NCBI GenBank assembly: GCA_039707465.1
Contig: CM077649.1
Span: forward strand, 13,306,501-13,370,500
Reading direction: 5' to 3'
DNA length: 64,000 nucleotides
Source: Rhabdophis nuchalis
Lineage: Eukaryota > Chordata > Lepidosauria > Squamata > Natricidae
Shown here: positions 32,633-47,600 of the stretch, piece after piece
Layout: the number at the start of each line of letters is the position of its first letter
Position numbering within the stretch: the first letter of the stretch is position 1
The notes under the pieces: generated by a model
Seen by the model: the letters and a program-made list of their open reading frames with translations, nothing else
Told to the model about the DNA's origin: nothing
Database searches by the model: none
Program-made: the position numbers and the translations under genes

Positions 32633-35600
32633 GTGGTTGTGGTGACACTGCAGTGCCTGGCCGGCGGGATGCTTTTCACTCAGCCACTTTCCCTCTTTCC
32701 TCTCCCCGCTCCCCCTCCTCCTCCTCCAGACAAAAGCTGCACTTTTCTTCTGTCCATTGCAGCGCAGCACCAGGGATTTAATTTGACATGGTGGGGCTTG
32801 GGGGATGGTCAATCCCTATTTGTGGCACAGCACTTAAGTTTCCATAGTGTAATCATTCGTGGCACAGTGGAGAAGGCGGAAGACAATTCCCCCCACACAC
32901 ACCAGACCAGCCTGGCGGGGATGGGGTGAGAAACCAAGTGATACTGAAAGTGTGGTGTTCAAGCCCTTCAGGTGCTCTGGTGGTGCATGGGGCAGTGCTG
33001 CACACACACCCCAGCCTCATTTTATCCTCCACCACCACCTCAACCCTAGCTTGATTTTTATAGCTATGCCTCACCCCACCTCATATAACCAGATGGTGGG
33101 CAAGGCTTAACTAGGCCTTATTTTTCAGCTAGGGCTTGTTTTCAGGGAAACATGGTAGGTTTTTCCCCCCTATCACATACGGTAATTTGACAGAACCCAC
33201 TGAAGTAGAAATAATGCACTTTTATTTAGACCAGGGGTGGGCAAACTTTTAAGTCTGAAGGACTTCAGCTCCCAGACTTCTCCAGCCAGCTTTGCAGTTG
33301 CAAAGTTTGCCCACCCCTGACCTAGACTGAAGCCCTACTAAAAATTATGTATTTACTACTAATAATGGAATCTTCAGAAATATAAACGTGTAATACACAA
33401 AGTGCAGGACATCTCTAAACAAATGCAGCTTGAGAATAAATTAAGCTACAATGCATCAATCCTACCACAGAAATATTTGGTGGAACAAAATTAAAAATGC
33501 ACTATTATAACAGCTGCAAAAACTGAGCAATAAATAAACTACAATCAACTTTGCTTTATTACATATGCTTTTGTAAAACTTACCTCATTTTTATATTGAT
33601 CTCTTTCAATACTGCACTTGTCCAGCTGTCTGAAAACATCATCCAGCTGGACAGCCATTTCATCGACTTCAGTTTTACTTTCACTGTTTCTACACTTAGT
33701 GCATTCAGATTTTAAATTCTGTAGTACAGTACATTGTTTTTTCAACCATTTAATCTCATTCAGCGTCTCCTCATAGAGAGTCAAAATTTCCTCTGGACTT
33801 TTTCCTTTAATTTTTTCTAGTTCGTCATCTGATAGTATACTATTTGTTTCTGTTGACTGATGGCACATTTCCTTTTTCATGTGTTTATCATTCATTTCCA
33901 CAATTTTTTGCTGTAATGTCTTTACTTCTTTGAACAACACGTTATACTGTTCTTCATATTTTTCTTTTTCTCTTTTGGCTAATTGTAACTGAATATTTAA
34001 TTCATTTATTTTGCGGTCCGCACACCCCAAAGCAGATTTGGAAATGCCAGCAGGTTCTGATATGGTCAATTCAGATCCCGATCTGGATCGCTGATTCTTT
34101 TCAACACTGACCTCGTCTTCTTCTTTTTTTACTGCAAGCCACTCTACTTCCGTTTGTGTGGCTGCAGTTCCTTTTGTACGTTCTACTTCTGAACAAGCAT
34201 CTTTGCTTTTGGAATCTTCTCCACCATCACCAATATAATCCAAATTGGCACCACCTTCAACTTTTACTATTTTGATGTCACACTCTTCGGCTGCAGGCTT
34301 TGGAGTACTGTTCTCCTCCAAAATGATGACATCGTTGTCGTCCTCGACAACATGTTTTCTGTTCTCAAATGCTTGGCTAGTCACCCGCGTGATCTTAATT
34401 TGTAGTGGTGCATCAGAATTAGCATGTTTTCGTTTAAGCCTAGAGAAACAACAAAAGACTATGTATTACACCAATACTTTTAAAAGTAACATTATAATGC
34501 CGGTTGGCGGCTCCCAGGGGAAGGGCCTTCTCTGTGGTGGGCCCTACCCTCTGGAATGGCCTACCTTCCGACCTCCGTTCCATCACAGACCTCCACTTGT
34601 TTCGCCGGCACCTAAAAACTTATTATTTTCATCTGGCCGGCCTAGCATGATCTACTCCACACCCATTATTTTATAACGAATAAAAACTGTAATTTGGGTT
34701 TTAAATTTAAACTTATTTTAAGTTAAGCAGGATATTGATTTAATTTCGTTATTATTTAATAATATTTTGTATTTATGTATAATTGATTTTAAATCTCTGT
34801 TCGCCGCCCCGAGTCCCTTTATGGTGAGATGGGTGCGGGTTATAAATGTGAAAAATAAAATAAAATAAATAAATATTCTTTTGTACTGATTTCTAAATAG
34901 AGAGTCAATTTAAATAAAATAATAAATTGAAAGGTTTTTGCAATTGGTGGGCCTGCACACTTAAAGAAAGGACAAGTAGCTGGATATTGGTAGTTAATGC
35001 CTCTTTATGGATGGGAGAGGTGGCAGTTGCCTGGAAAGAAATAGTCTATAGATTCAGGTCAAGAAAAATAGATTGATTACTCATTCAGAAGCCTGTTAGC
35101 TCTAGAACTGTAGCAACTTTGGCTCTTTATAGGATTGTGCTCCCCAAATGAACAGATCTGTGGATGAGCAGATGACAACTGTGGCAATTTGGATAATATT
35201 GCCTGAGCAGAGTCATTGATACTTGTCACTTATCAAATTACTGTGGATTACTTTATGTGACAAGGGCTTGACAATACCCAGAACTTTCAGTTAATGGAAA
35301 ATATAACTTCTTGTGTACTACTTGTACAGGTAGCCCTTGAGTTACGAATGGAATGGAGTCTGACCATTCCATCCGTAACTCAAGAATTCATGGGAGTCAA
35401 TCTTGTACATTGAATGACATTGAATGACATCACTCACTGCTTTCGCCCACACATTCGTTAATTTAATAAATGGGTGAATATGTGGCTCATAAACATAAGG
35501 TATCTTGGGATAGGGAAGGCAATGGGGAGCCTAGTGAGGGAACTGGCCACCTACTTCAGACCACCCAAGGCCTCCCCTGACCCACAGATACCTCATTCTT

Positions 35601-38600
35601 CCTCCCCTGGGGTCCCCACAATTGCTTCCTCCCCCTTCCTTCTGCACCAGGTAACTTACCTTATGAAGATCTACACTCCAGCCTGTTTCTTTGCCTGCCC
35701 CCTCCTTTCTTGTCAGCAAAGGGCTTGACGAGGCCTCCAGCGCTGATAAAGCAGCCCAAGAGGCTGTGCGCAACTAGGCAACCTCTCGGGCTGCTTTCTC
35801 ATCAGCAAAGCACTTGAGGATTACATCCCTGTAGGCTTTGACAGTCCTTTACAAAAAGCCTTTGCCTGTAGGAACAGGGCTTCCAAGGGACGCACCTCCC
35901 TAGCTGCGCTGGTGCTAACAAAGTCTTTTTGCAAAGGGCTGCTGAAGCCTACAGGAATGCAATCTCCCTGCAGGCTTTGCAAAGGACCAAAGCCTTCTCT
36001 CCATTTGTAAATGTCCAGGCCTCAATTCGCAGAGAATAGAGGCCTGAAGTGTGAGATTACACAAGATCTTGCACTACTGATCTCGTGTGATCCCGCGGTA
36101 CATTAGGCTTCTGTTCTCCGCAAATGCAGGCAAGGAAACCTTGACAGAGGAGATATTAATAAATAAATTTAATAAATATATATATTTGCAAGGTAAGTCA
36201 GTCTCCACAGGTGAAGTGCCTACCAAGGCCCAGCCGGGGGTGAGGGAATAGGAGTGAATGTTGCAGAGCCTCTGCGGTCGTCCATAAAGATGAACAACTG
36301 CTGTGGTGCTGCAATATTCATAATTTTGGGATTTGTTCTTAAATATTAGGGGGCGCTTATCAGGTCACTTCGAATGTTCGCTAAGGGAATACTCACTCAT
36401 AACTCGGGGATTACCTGTACCTGATTTGTCATGTTATACTGCTGATACGGAGCCGTATTGGTTGCTAATTTATTTAGCAGTTCAAGTTGCTTATTGTTAT
36501 CTATAAAACCAATTCGGCAGCTGGGTATGATTATGACTATCTTTTCCAGGAGGAACTCACTTACCCAATATGTGTGCTTTACTAGGTGGAAGAGGCCACA
36601 GAAGAAGATATTTTATTTGGTGGCTTCCCACTTTGGAACAATCTGCCCTTTTCTCTCATGGTCTTTGAAAGACAAACTCAGCAGAGGAACAGTTTGCTTA
36701 AAAATGGATTTGGCTGACATTAAAACAGTGACCTGATGCTTAAAGCAGAGTTTAAAAAAAAACCTCTAACACAACTTGTAGAACACAACAGGGAAACCTT
36801 AGGAACAGCTATTAGAACAAGCGAGCAGAACCCTAAAATTCCTGTATATGCCGAATTAACAGAATCAAGATAGGCTTAAGATACAGAAGGATCTTGACAA
36901 ACTTGAACATTGGGCACTATCTAATAAAATGAAATTCAATGGCGAAAAGAGTAAGGTTCTACATTTAGGCAACAAAAATGTAATGCACAGGTACAGTATA
37001 GGTGGTACCTTGCTCAATAGCAGTAACAGTGAAAGGGATCTTGAGGAGTCCTAGTGGACAACCATTTAAATATGAGCCAGCAGTGTCCAGCAGCTGCCAA
37101 AAAAGCCAACACAGTTCTAGGCTGCATCAACAGAGGGATAGAATCAAGATTACGTGAAGTGTTAATACCACTTTATAATGCCTTGGTAAGGCCACACTTG
37201 GAATACTGCATTCAGTTTTGGTCATCACGATGTAGAAAAAATGTGGAGACTCTAGAAAGAGTGCAGAGAAGAGCAACCAAGATGATTAGGGGACTGGAGA
37301 CTAAAACATATGAAGAACGGCTGCAGGAACTGGGTATGTCTAGTTTAATAAAAAGAAGGATTAGGGGAGACATGATAGCAGTGTTCCAATATCTCAGAGG
37401 TTGCCACAAAGAAGAGGGAGTCAAGCTATTCTCCAAGGCACCTGAGGGCAGAACAAGAAGCAATGGGTGGAAACTAATCAAGGAGAGAAGCAACTTAGAA
37501 CTGAGGAGAAATTTCCTGACAGTTAGAACAATTAATCAGTGGAACAGCTTGCCTCCAGAACTTGTGAATGCCCCAACACTGCAAGTCTTTAAGAAGATGT
37601 TGGATAGCCATTTGTCTGAAATGGTATAGGGTTTCCTGCCTAGGCAGGGAGTTGGACTAGATGACCTCCAAGGTCCCTTCCAACTCTGCTAAAACAGATA
37701 AAAAAGACTAATAATTAAAAGGGAAATCAGTTTACTAGGTGGAAGAGTAGTAAGGGATTCTGCTTTTGCTTAAGTAAACAAGATCACTAAATAAAGTTTC
37801 TCCTGACGCCCTATTAGTAGATAGACCATTGCATCTCCATTCCCACCTCGCCTGCATAGCTACGATAAACCTGGCTCAAATACACTAATAAGGGGTTTTC
37901 TCTTTCTTCTTGCAGAAACGTGGAATCTTGGTAGGCTTTGAGAGATTACATTGCTATTTTGGCAGAGATAGGGAGCCATCCATGCTATATCAAGTTAGGT
38001 TAGGAAATACAGGTAAGAATGTTCATTTAGCAAATTTTCACAGAAACAAATTCATTCAGAAAGGGTACTTGTGTTCGAAATTCCAAAGTGCAGTCGAAGT
38101 GGCCTCTGTGGCCAAGGGATTTGGATTCAGTCATTGCTGCAGTGGCACCCATTACTAACTCTGTGACTTCTCTGTGCTGTTTGGGGTTATGACATGCAAT
38201 GATCTGAAGCCGGCAGGAAATTTGAGTCCCTGGTCACATGGCCAAACAAGATAGGGTGATTTTTGCAGTCAGTGTGGCTGTGCGTTTGTTTGTTTTTTTG
38301 GTGCTGTGTGGGCTGGAACAGGGGTCTCCAACCTTTGCAACTTTAAGTCTGAAGGACTTCAGCTCCCAGAATTCTCCAGCCAGCTTTGCTGGCTGGAGAA
38401 GTCTGGAAGCTGAAGTCCTTCAGACTTAAAGTTGCAAAGGTTGGAGATCCCTGGGCTGGAGGACTAGTGCTAGAATTGCTTCTAAGAATTTTAAAATGTT
38501 CTTTTTTGTCATTCTATAATACTGTACTGTTAGTAAGCATTTTGGGAATTGTTCTGCTTTTTAAGTACTATACTTTGCAAAACTTTGCAAATTATTGTGT

Positions 38601-41600
38601 TTATAAGTACAGTACTTTCCAAAGACAAAGTTTGCTTGTATCTGCCTTAAAACTGGTTGCAGAAATACTAGCCAGCATCTAAACCAGAGGTCTCATTCTC
38701 GCAGCCCGCGGGCCAATTGCAGCCCGCAGGACGGTATCTTGTAGCCCCCACCGTGATATGAAAGTATAATATTAGTGCAGCCCGCAAGGGGAGTGGACCT
38801 CTGTGGAATCCCTTACGCGGCCCAGCCTCACCCAGCCTCTGCCTCCAGCGGCCCCCAGGTAAATTGAGTTTGAGACCCCTGATCTAAACAAAGCTTTCTA
38901 TGATGTTGTGTTTCCTTGCTTTTGTTTTGGAGATTAGTGTTGCTGTAGTTTATAGGTTTTAAAATTAAATTGCCTTCAGAAGTTGTGGATGACCCATCAC
39001 TGGAAGCTTTTAAGAAGAGACTGGATAGGCATTTATTAGAAATACACTCTTGTGAGAGCAGTGGGTTAGACTAGAGGACCTCAAGGTCCCTTCCATCTCT
39101 GTTACTGTTGCAAGTTGAAAATTTCTGTAAATCCCTCCCCCATCTCCCACAGCAGGAGGCACTTAAGCTAATTAGGTGGGGTTTTTTTAAATCACTGCAA
39201 TCTGAGAGTTCTGTAAATCAGGGGTCTCCAACCTTTGCAACTTTAAGTCTGAAGGACTTCAGCTCCCAGCTTTGCTGGCTGGAGAATTCTGGGAACTGAA
39301 GTCCTTCAGACTTAAAGTTGCAAAGGTTGGAGACCCCTGCTGTAAATTACCATCCCACCCCAGCCTGTCCAAAGAAGCGTGAGGTGATTAGCAACAAATG
39401 GGTTTAAAAAAAAAAAAAGCAAATGCAATTGGAGGGCTCTGTAAGCATTCTTGGAAGCAATTTAATTCCTCAGGGTAAGGCTGCACTGGAATCAGCTGAT
39501 TGGCTGTCAGCAGGAAAGCATCTCAGTTCAGTTAACGATGGCAGCGATTGATTGATTAATGAATGAATCGGAGGAAATAGTAAATCAGATCTTTGTTCAT
39601 TTAAAGAGCCGTTTGATTCAATTAATGGATTTGATTTTAAAAATTTGTAAAATTGAGTCTGATTCATTTGATGAATGTTTTGACTTGCGAACCTAATGGA
39701 CAAACTCCAATAGGTTTGTACTTTGAGGACTACTGCAATTTTAAATGGTATTAAAATATGTTTGAGGTGTATTGATACGTAGTTATATATTGCGTCGAAC
39801 CAATAGATGATTGAAGTAGTACAAAAGTTGCATTAAAAAAATGCACTGACCTGTTTTCAGAATCTGAATGTGGAGAAGATACCGATGAATCTGATACATT
39901 TAGAGACCTGTTTAGAGATGTATTTGAAGTTTCTACATGCAATCTTGAAATATTTTCATCCATTGCTGGCGATGTGTTCGACAAGGCAGATGTTGTTTGC
40001 AAATACATTTCATTATACATCTGTAGAAAATGCATCATTTCGTAACAATTAGAGAGGAATCACTTTCTCAAGGCATTTCCCTTTAAAGTGGTGATATACA
40101 GCAGGCGTCTCCAACCTTTGCAACTTTAAGTCTGAAGGACTTCAGCTCCCAGAATTCTCCAGCCAGCAGCAAAGCTGGCTGGAGAAGTCTGGGAGCTGAA
40201 GCCCTTCAGACTTAAAGTTGCAAAGGTTGGAGATCCCTGGTATACAGTGTAGCTGGAACACTATACCAAGTTAATTATTTTTTTAACCTCACAACTGTTT
40301 CAATTAGATGTCAAATAGAACATAAAATATTCAATGAATATATTTATACATATAAATATAGATAGTCCATGACCTTTGACCAGTTATGATAGCACTGAAG
40401 ATATGGTGGTTGTAATCAGTCCTCAGAGTTCAGACCGTCCCATTATCTTCTGGTCACATGATCATGATCTGAGCACTTGGCAACCAATTCACATGACTGG
40501 TTGCTCTGCCCTGCAATCACATTGTTGCCATTGGCAACTTTTCTTGTGGCTTCCCCAGTAAATCAGTTGAGAAGCTTGCAGGGAAGACCACAAGTTGCTG
40601 AGGACTCCCCTTCCATGTGCCCTCCTTCAGCCCCTCTGTACTTGCATCACATTGGCCAGTTGTATGCCTACGCAACTTCCCCGTCCCACTTCTCTGGCAG
40701 ACTTCCTGCACCAAATCTCTCATGCCTTCCCTGATTCCAGTCCAATATTTTGCCTTTTTGAATGCACATATTCATTGATGGTACTGTTTAAAATAAAAAT
40801 ACCTACATTTTAATGTATTCAATTACATACCTGTTGGGTATACTCCAGTCTTTTCTTTAATTTCTCTCTGTCTCTGTTTGATACAAAAAAATATTGTATA
40901 CACTAAAATTATACACTTTAACCTTATGACGCAGGAAACTTCTATTTTGAGAGGTTGATCTGCTTGACTTGATTACCCAGCACAAGTACAAATCATTATT
41001 TCTTAAATGTAAGCACGCTTACCCAAAGGATAGGCAATTCCCACCAAAAGTAGTGTTTTCTGACTTTTGCTGGTTCAAGCAGTATTGCCTGGTCCACCTG
41101 TTGAGTTTATTTTGTTGCAAGTAAATGTCTCCGTTCCATATGGCTACTGTGGGGTGTGGGGTAGCAAGATCTTTCCTGATCATTGATAACTGCCCCTTAG
41201 GGCCATTTTGTCCCATCTCTTTTCTGAACTCATTAACATCTTAGGGACATGCATCAATTGTATCCGCCCTGGATTGGAAGGCTTTGCTGACAAGTCATTC
41301 ATGACCTCTTGTTCATGACCTCTTATGCAACATGCTCTATACCAGGGGTCTCCAACCTTTGCAACTTTAAGTCTGAAGGAGTTCTGGGAGCTGAACTCCT
41401 TCAGACTTAAAGTTGCAAAGGTTGGAGACCCCTGCTCTATACAGTGCTGTCCCTGAAGAACATTTGGAAACTTTAAATGGCAAGGCTGCACAGGTAGTAA
41501 AGAACCTTGGATAATTCAAGTAAATAACACCACTGCAACGTGAGCTGCATTAGCTACTAGTGTGTAGCCAATGCACTAGTACTAACGTACTAGTAATATA

Positions 41601-44600
41601 ATATACCGGTTATCAGTTTTAAAATACTTCATGGCTTGAGGCTGGGTTACCTAAGGAACTGACTTCTACCAGTAATATCTATCCATTCAGCAGGTTGGGT
41701 ATATTACAGATCCCATGAGCCAAGGAATGTTGGCTGACAGAGATCAGGAGACATGCCTTCCTTGTTTTATGGATATATTAGAGATGAGTGGCTACAAATA
41801 AGTAAAAAAAACAATATCTTTAACATTGTCTACCTTTTTTTAAAAACAATGTATTTATATATTTTCCTTAACATACATTAATACTTTATGAACAGCGTAT
41901 TGGCTGGGTGTATTTGCTTAACATAATAATATATAATAATATATTAAACATAAATCATACATCATAGTATTTTTCTAATTTTTATTTCTTTTATCCAAGC
42001 ATTAATAAATCCCATGTTTGAAAGTATTCTGTAGCTTCTTTATCTTTTATCTTCAATGTCAACCTATCCATTTTTGCACAGTCTAGGTTTTTTTTTAATA
42101 TTACATCTTCTATGGGTGGTTCCTCATTTTTCCAATGCTGTACATATACAATTCTTGCTGCTGTCAAGATATGTAATATTAAATTTATATTCTTTACTTT
42201 ACTTTATTTAAATTTATATACCGCCCTATCTCCCTTGCGGGACTCAGGGCGGTGAACAGGCAATCATAAAACATAAAAACCTCGGGCACAATAAATATAA
42301 TAAAAACAAATTAAAAAAGGAACCTGTTCTAAAAAGTCCCAATAAAACCCAGTTGATAAAATAAATTTAAAAGCTACGTCAGGCCGGCCGCACGAAATAG
42401 ATGAGTTTTCAGGGCTCGGCGGAAGAGGAGCAAGTCCGTGGTTGTGCGCAGGTCGGGGGGAAGGTCATTCCAGGGGGCCGGAGCTGCCACAGAGAAGGCT
42501 CTCCCTCTAGGAGTCACCAGCCGACATTGGCTAGCCGACGGGACTCTGAGGAGACCCTCTCTGTGGGAGCGGACTGGTCGATGGGAGGTATGCGGTAGGA
42601 GACGGTCTTGGAAATATTCAGGTCCATTGCCATGGAGCGCTTTGAAGGTTGTTACTAACACCTTGAAGCGCACTCGGAAAACCACAGGCAGCGAGTGCAG
42701 CTTGAGCAGGAGAGGTGTTACATGGGAGCATCTAGAGGCCCCAAAGATCCCCCGCGCGGCCGCATTCTGTACTAGCTGGAGTCTCCGGGTGCACCTCAAG
42801 GGAAGCCCCATGTAGAGAGCATTGCAGTAATATGGGTGCATATTCCCTTTATTGTATTTTTTTTTGTACTATGCCTAATAAAAATATTTCTGGCTATATA
42901 ATCTATGTGCTTACTTTAACATTTTTTTCTAACATGTATATATTTCCGTCCAGTATTTTTTTTTAATTTTTTTGCCTTTGCACATGTATACCACAAATGA
43001 TATCTGCATGGTATCTGCTTACATTTCCAAAATTGGGCAGAAATGTTTTTAAACAGCTTTTCCAGTCTTACTGGCGGTAAATGCCACCTATAAAACATTT
43101 TATATAAATTTTCCTTATGTGCAGTTGCCCGTGTCAATGTATAGTTTCTATCCCAAAGTTTTTGCCATTTATCTAATTCAGAGGTCTGCAAAGTCGGCTC
43201 TTTTAAGGGGATTCTGGGAGTTGAAGTCCACCAGTCTTAAAAGAGCCGACTTTGCAGACCCCTGATCTAATTCTATAATACATCCAAAGTTTTTTGCCCA
43301 TGCTATCATTGTTTCTTAACCTTGCCTGCTTCTATGGATGGACTGTCTAAAGGATGTTAATAAAGGAATGATAGTGTTATCACATGAAGCTGGTCCTGCC
43401 ATTGGGTGCAGCACCCAATGAAAACACACACCAAGGTGGAGATTAAAAGACTTTATGCTGCGCAGGTGGACACAGGGGGATCACCCCCACTAGGCCTGTA
43501 TGAAGGCTACACCTTAAATAATACATTTTTATACATTTACTTGCTCACAAGCCCTATAAGCCACCCCCTAAGACTATCAAAGACCAACTTACCTTCATTC
43601 CCTATATTCAGCAAATTATACATACCGTATTTTTCGGAGTATAAGACGCACCTTTTTTCCTCCAAAAAGAGGCTGAAAATCTGGGTGCATCTTATACATC
43701 GAATACAGCATTTTTTGCCTCCTGAAACCCCGTCCCTTCACCAAAATGGCCACGCACATACCCTTATGGGGGCTTCCAGAGAGCTCCTGGGGGCTGGGGA
43801 GGGCAGAAATGAGCAAAAAACAGGGCGTGTTTGCCCCCCCCCCAGCCCCCAGCAGCACTTTACAAGCCTCCATAAGGCTATGCATGCACTTTTTTTGACC
43901 AGAAAACAGCCCGTTTTCGTGATAAATGTGCCGTTTGTTTGCTCATTTTTGACCCCTCCCCCCAGGAGCACTCTGCAAGCCCCCCCAAGGCTATTCATGT
44001 CTTTTATTTGGAAAAAAACAGGCCCGTTTTCACGAAAAATGGGCCGTTGGGGGGAGGTTTGCAAAGTGCAAAAAGGTTTTTTTTCCCTTTTTGGAAAGCT
44101 GTTTAGTTAGAGTGATTGATGAGAATTACGTTGGTCAAGTACTGTGCCTGCAGAAACAAAGATTTGTTCCAGAGGTGGTCAGTGATTTCCTTCACCAGCA
44201 CATGCGTAAATACACCTGGAAACATCTACCTACCTATCTACTCTCTCTCTCTCTACCTACCTATCTACTGTATTTCTCTCTCTCTATTTCTCTCTCCCTC
44301 TACCTACCTACCTACCTACCTACCTACACACTCTCTCTTCCTACCTATCTACTGTATTTCCCTCCCACCTCTATATACCTACCTACCTACCTACTCTCTC
44401 TCTCCCCCTATCTACTCTATTTCTCTCTCTCTCTATTTCTCTCTCTCTATTTCTCTCTCTCCCTCTACCTACCTATCTACACTCTCTCCCTACCTACCTA
44501 CCTACTGTATTTCTCTCTTTCCCTCTATCTACCGACCTACTTTTTTTAAAAAAAAATTGGCTCTTCAAAACCTGGGTGCGTCTTATACTCCGGTGCGTCT

Positions 44601-47600
44601 TATACTCCGAAAAATACAGTATATAATTGTAGCATATTCATTTTAAACAATTCCCAGTATTTGCTATCCCCAAGTTACCTTTTTCTATGTGGTTGCTTTA
44701 TCCCATAACTACATTTGTGGGTTTGATCAGAGCAAGCATTCCTGAGGGTTTTACTGATCAGGTTATTTTCATTACTACTTATGTTCTAGCAATTGATTGC
44801 AAAAAGACTTCCTTACAGACACTAAATTTTTAGGGAAAGGGATTTTTTGACCTTTACTTCAATAGATGTGAAACAAATCTTGTTTGATGCAGAGGTATTG
44901 AAATTATAAATACTGGAATTTTCAAAGGTGCAGGTTACTTGACAGAGAATGCATTTGAAATGAAAATAAATGATGGGCCAAGAGAATTACCCAAATAAGG
45001 CAGTTTATTAACTATACAAAGTATAGTGAATGAAGTTTTAAAAACTGCACAGGAAATATAAATGATAAACTAAGAAAACAACCTGGATAATGCCTTTATA
45101 TTGGATTTATAAATGAGGCTTGTTAAAACCTTGCAGAAATCTATGGGATGGGACAAAAAGAATTGAAAAAAATTAAATTCTATGACAATTTTAAATGAAT
45201 GAAATATTAAGATTTCCAGAAATAAAAAGAAGGAATACGAAGCTGGTTTATTTGGTGAAGTTCAAAATAAGCCATGTTTTATAAAATTCTTGTAATCCTA
45301 CATTGACTTCTTGCTAACAGTACCAAAATGTTGATGTCTTATGAGATGGTTTATGGGTAGAAGAAATGTCTACAGGTAGTCCTCAACTTATGATCACAAC
45401 TGAGCCTAACATATATGTTGTTAAGTGAGAAATTTAAGTGAGTTTTGCCTCATTTTATGACTTTCTTGCCACATTTTGTTAAGTGAATTACTGCAGTTGC
45501 TAAATTAGTAACATGGTTGTTAAGTGAATCTGGTTTCCTCATGGACTTTGTCAGAAGGTTGCAAAAGGTGATCAAATGATCCTGGGACACTTCAACCATC
45601 ATAAATGTGAATCAGTTGTCAAGCATCCAAATGTAAATCACATTATAACTTCGAACAGTCGCTAAAGAACTGTTATAAGTCCTGGACTATGTAACCTTAT
45701 AGGAGGTGAAAAGCCTCCTATATTTATGAAGTATCATAAAAGATTGGAAGTTAGTTATTACAAGAAGTATATTATTACAAGAAGTAACTTATGACCATTC
45801 ATTTAATGACTGTTCAAAGTTAGGATGGGTCTGAAAAAAGTGACATACAAGCTGTTTTCGCATTTACTACTGTTGATTATATGATCAAAATTTGGGTGTT
45901 TTGATAATGGCATGTATTGATAACAGTTGCGCCATCTCAAGTCCAACTGCAGTCTTAAGTTGAGATCCATCTCAACTTTTTTCTACTTTTTTCTTTTTGT
46001 GTCTTTGTATCTTTTACTTTCTTTTTACTTTAGTTTCTCTCTCTGAGTTTAGTTTGCATTAGTTTTTAATCACTATAATTAAAATCTTCAAAGTATACAT
46101 AATCAACTTAATCACTTCCAGCGAAGCATAGTTAAACCCTATATAATTTGCTGGAATTCTACATCTATTATAGAGGTGCAAATGAAATAAACCAATTTTA
46201 AACTGCATCGTGAATGTAATTTATGCCGACCCTGTCTTTTCCACATTCTAAGAAGTGCTTTTAAGATACGAGAAAGTAAAGTTCAAATTTCTTGTTGTTG
46301 AGTACTCACTTTTTTTTATATGTTTTCTCATATGGTATTAAATCATCATCTTCAGGTTCTTCAGGCACATTGCAATTTCTAATTTTAAAAATTAGTAAGA
46401 TATTGTTAATTTTGATGCAGCTATCATTATGTCTAAAAATGTTATTCATTTCTACCTATTTTACCTGAACTGAGGGTCAGGGTTATATGAACAATACCAT
46501 TTCTCTGGCAAGTGATCAATTCCATCTGGAAGCTTCCTCCATTTTAGGCAAATATCACACTGAACCCAGGTCTGATCAGGCCGTTTCCTGTAACAAATTA
46601 TCAGTTATATAAAAACTTAGAAAAGTACAACTATAGTTTATAATTATTCAAGCCAAGAAGTATAATAGAAAAGGTTTTGTTTATAAAACATACTGTATAT
46701 CTTCAACTAATACTTCCAGAGGATATTCTGTTTTCTTTGCTTGCATCTCATTCCAATAATCATTAAGTTTTTCACCAAGGGCATGTATAGTACGCCTAAT
46801 AAACAAGAAAGACTATTTTAAAATTCATAAATAACTTAACAGCAAATATAATTATCACAGAAATGAAACAGAATAAGAAAACAATGATTTGGTCTCAAAT
46901 GTCCAATGATTGAAAATAGTAGATGGCATATTCCTCCCCAGAGAAACGGAGGCATTTTTCTTATTCCTTGGCCATCAAGTTACTGGTAGTATTTTTTTTC
47001 TTGTGCCTTTTAATCAGTTTTGGCTTCAGGTGATTGCTTGGACACATCTAAGCACCGTATTTTCGGAGTATAAGACGTAGCTTTTTTCCTCTAAAAAGAA
47101 GCTGAAAATCTGGGTGAGTCTTATACACAGAATACAGCATTTGTTGCCTCCTGAAGCCCCGTCCCTTCACCAAAATGGCCGTGCATAGCCTTATGAAGGC
47201 TTTCAAAGAGCACCTGGGGGATGGGCAGGGCAGAAATGAGCCTACAACAAGCCGGTTTTTGCCCCCCCCCCCAGCCCCCTATAAGCCTCCATAAGACTAT
47301 GCATGCAATTTTTTTGACAAAAAACTGGCCTGTTTTCGTGAAAAATGGGTCGTTTTGGGGAGGTTTGCAGAGTGCAAAAACTTTTTTTTTCCTTTTGGAA
47401 AGCTGTTTAGTTAGAAGGATTGATGAGAATTACATTGATTAAGTGCTAGCCCAGCAGAAACAAAGTTTTAGGTGCTAACAGGGTGTCAGCTATTTCCTTC
47501 TCCAGCACATGGATAAATACACCTGGAAATATCTACCTCCCTCCCTACTCTCTCTCCCTACCTACCTACTGTATTTCTCTCTCTCTCTCTCTCTCTCTCC

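Larger units (their letters stand above)
41830..43340 (-). mobile_element. L1 LINE ORF2 fragment, split by an L2 piece and a MITE
   Basis: Minus-strand frame 43191-42916 reads [20 protein letters not shown] then [15 protein letters not shown], typical L1 ORF2 C-terminal sequence. More of the same protein (NILTAARI...[16 protein letters not shown]) follows at 42170-42000, after the L2 insertion. Confidence 0.8.

Noticed and set aside
44091..44646. 150-176 codon frames rich in YLPT and LSL
   Set aside because: Produced by the pyrimidine microsatellite inside a transposon.
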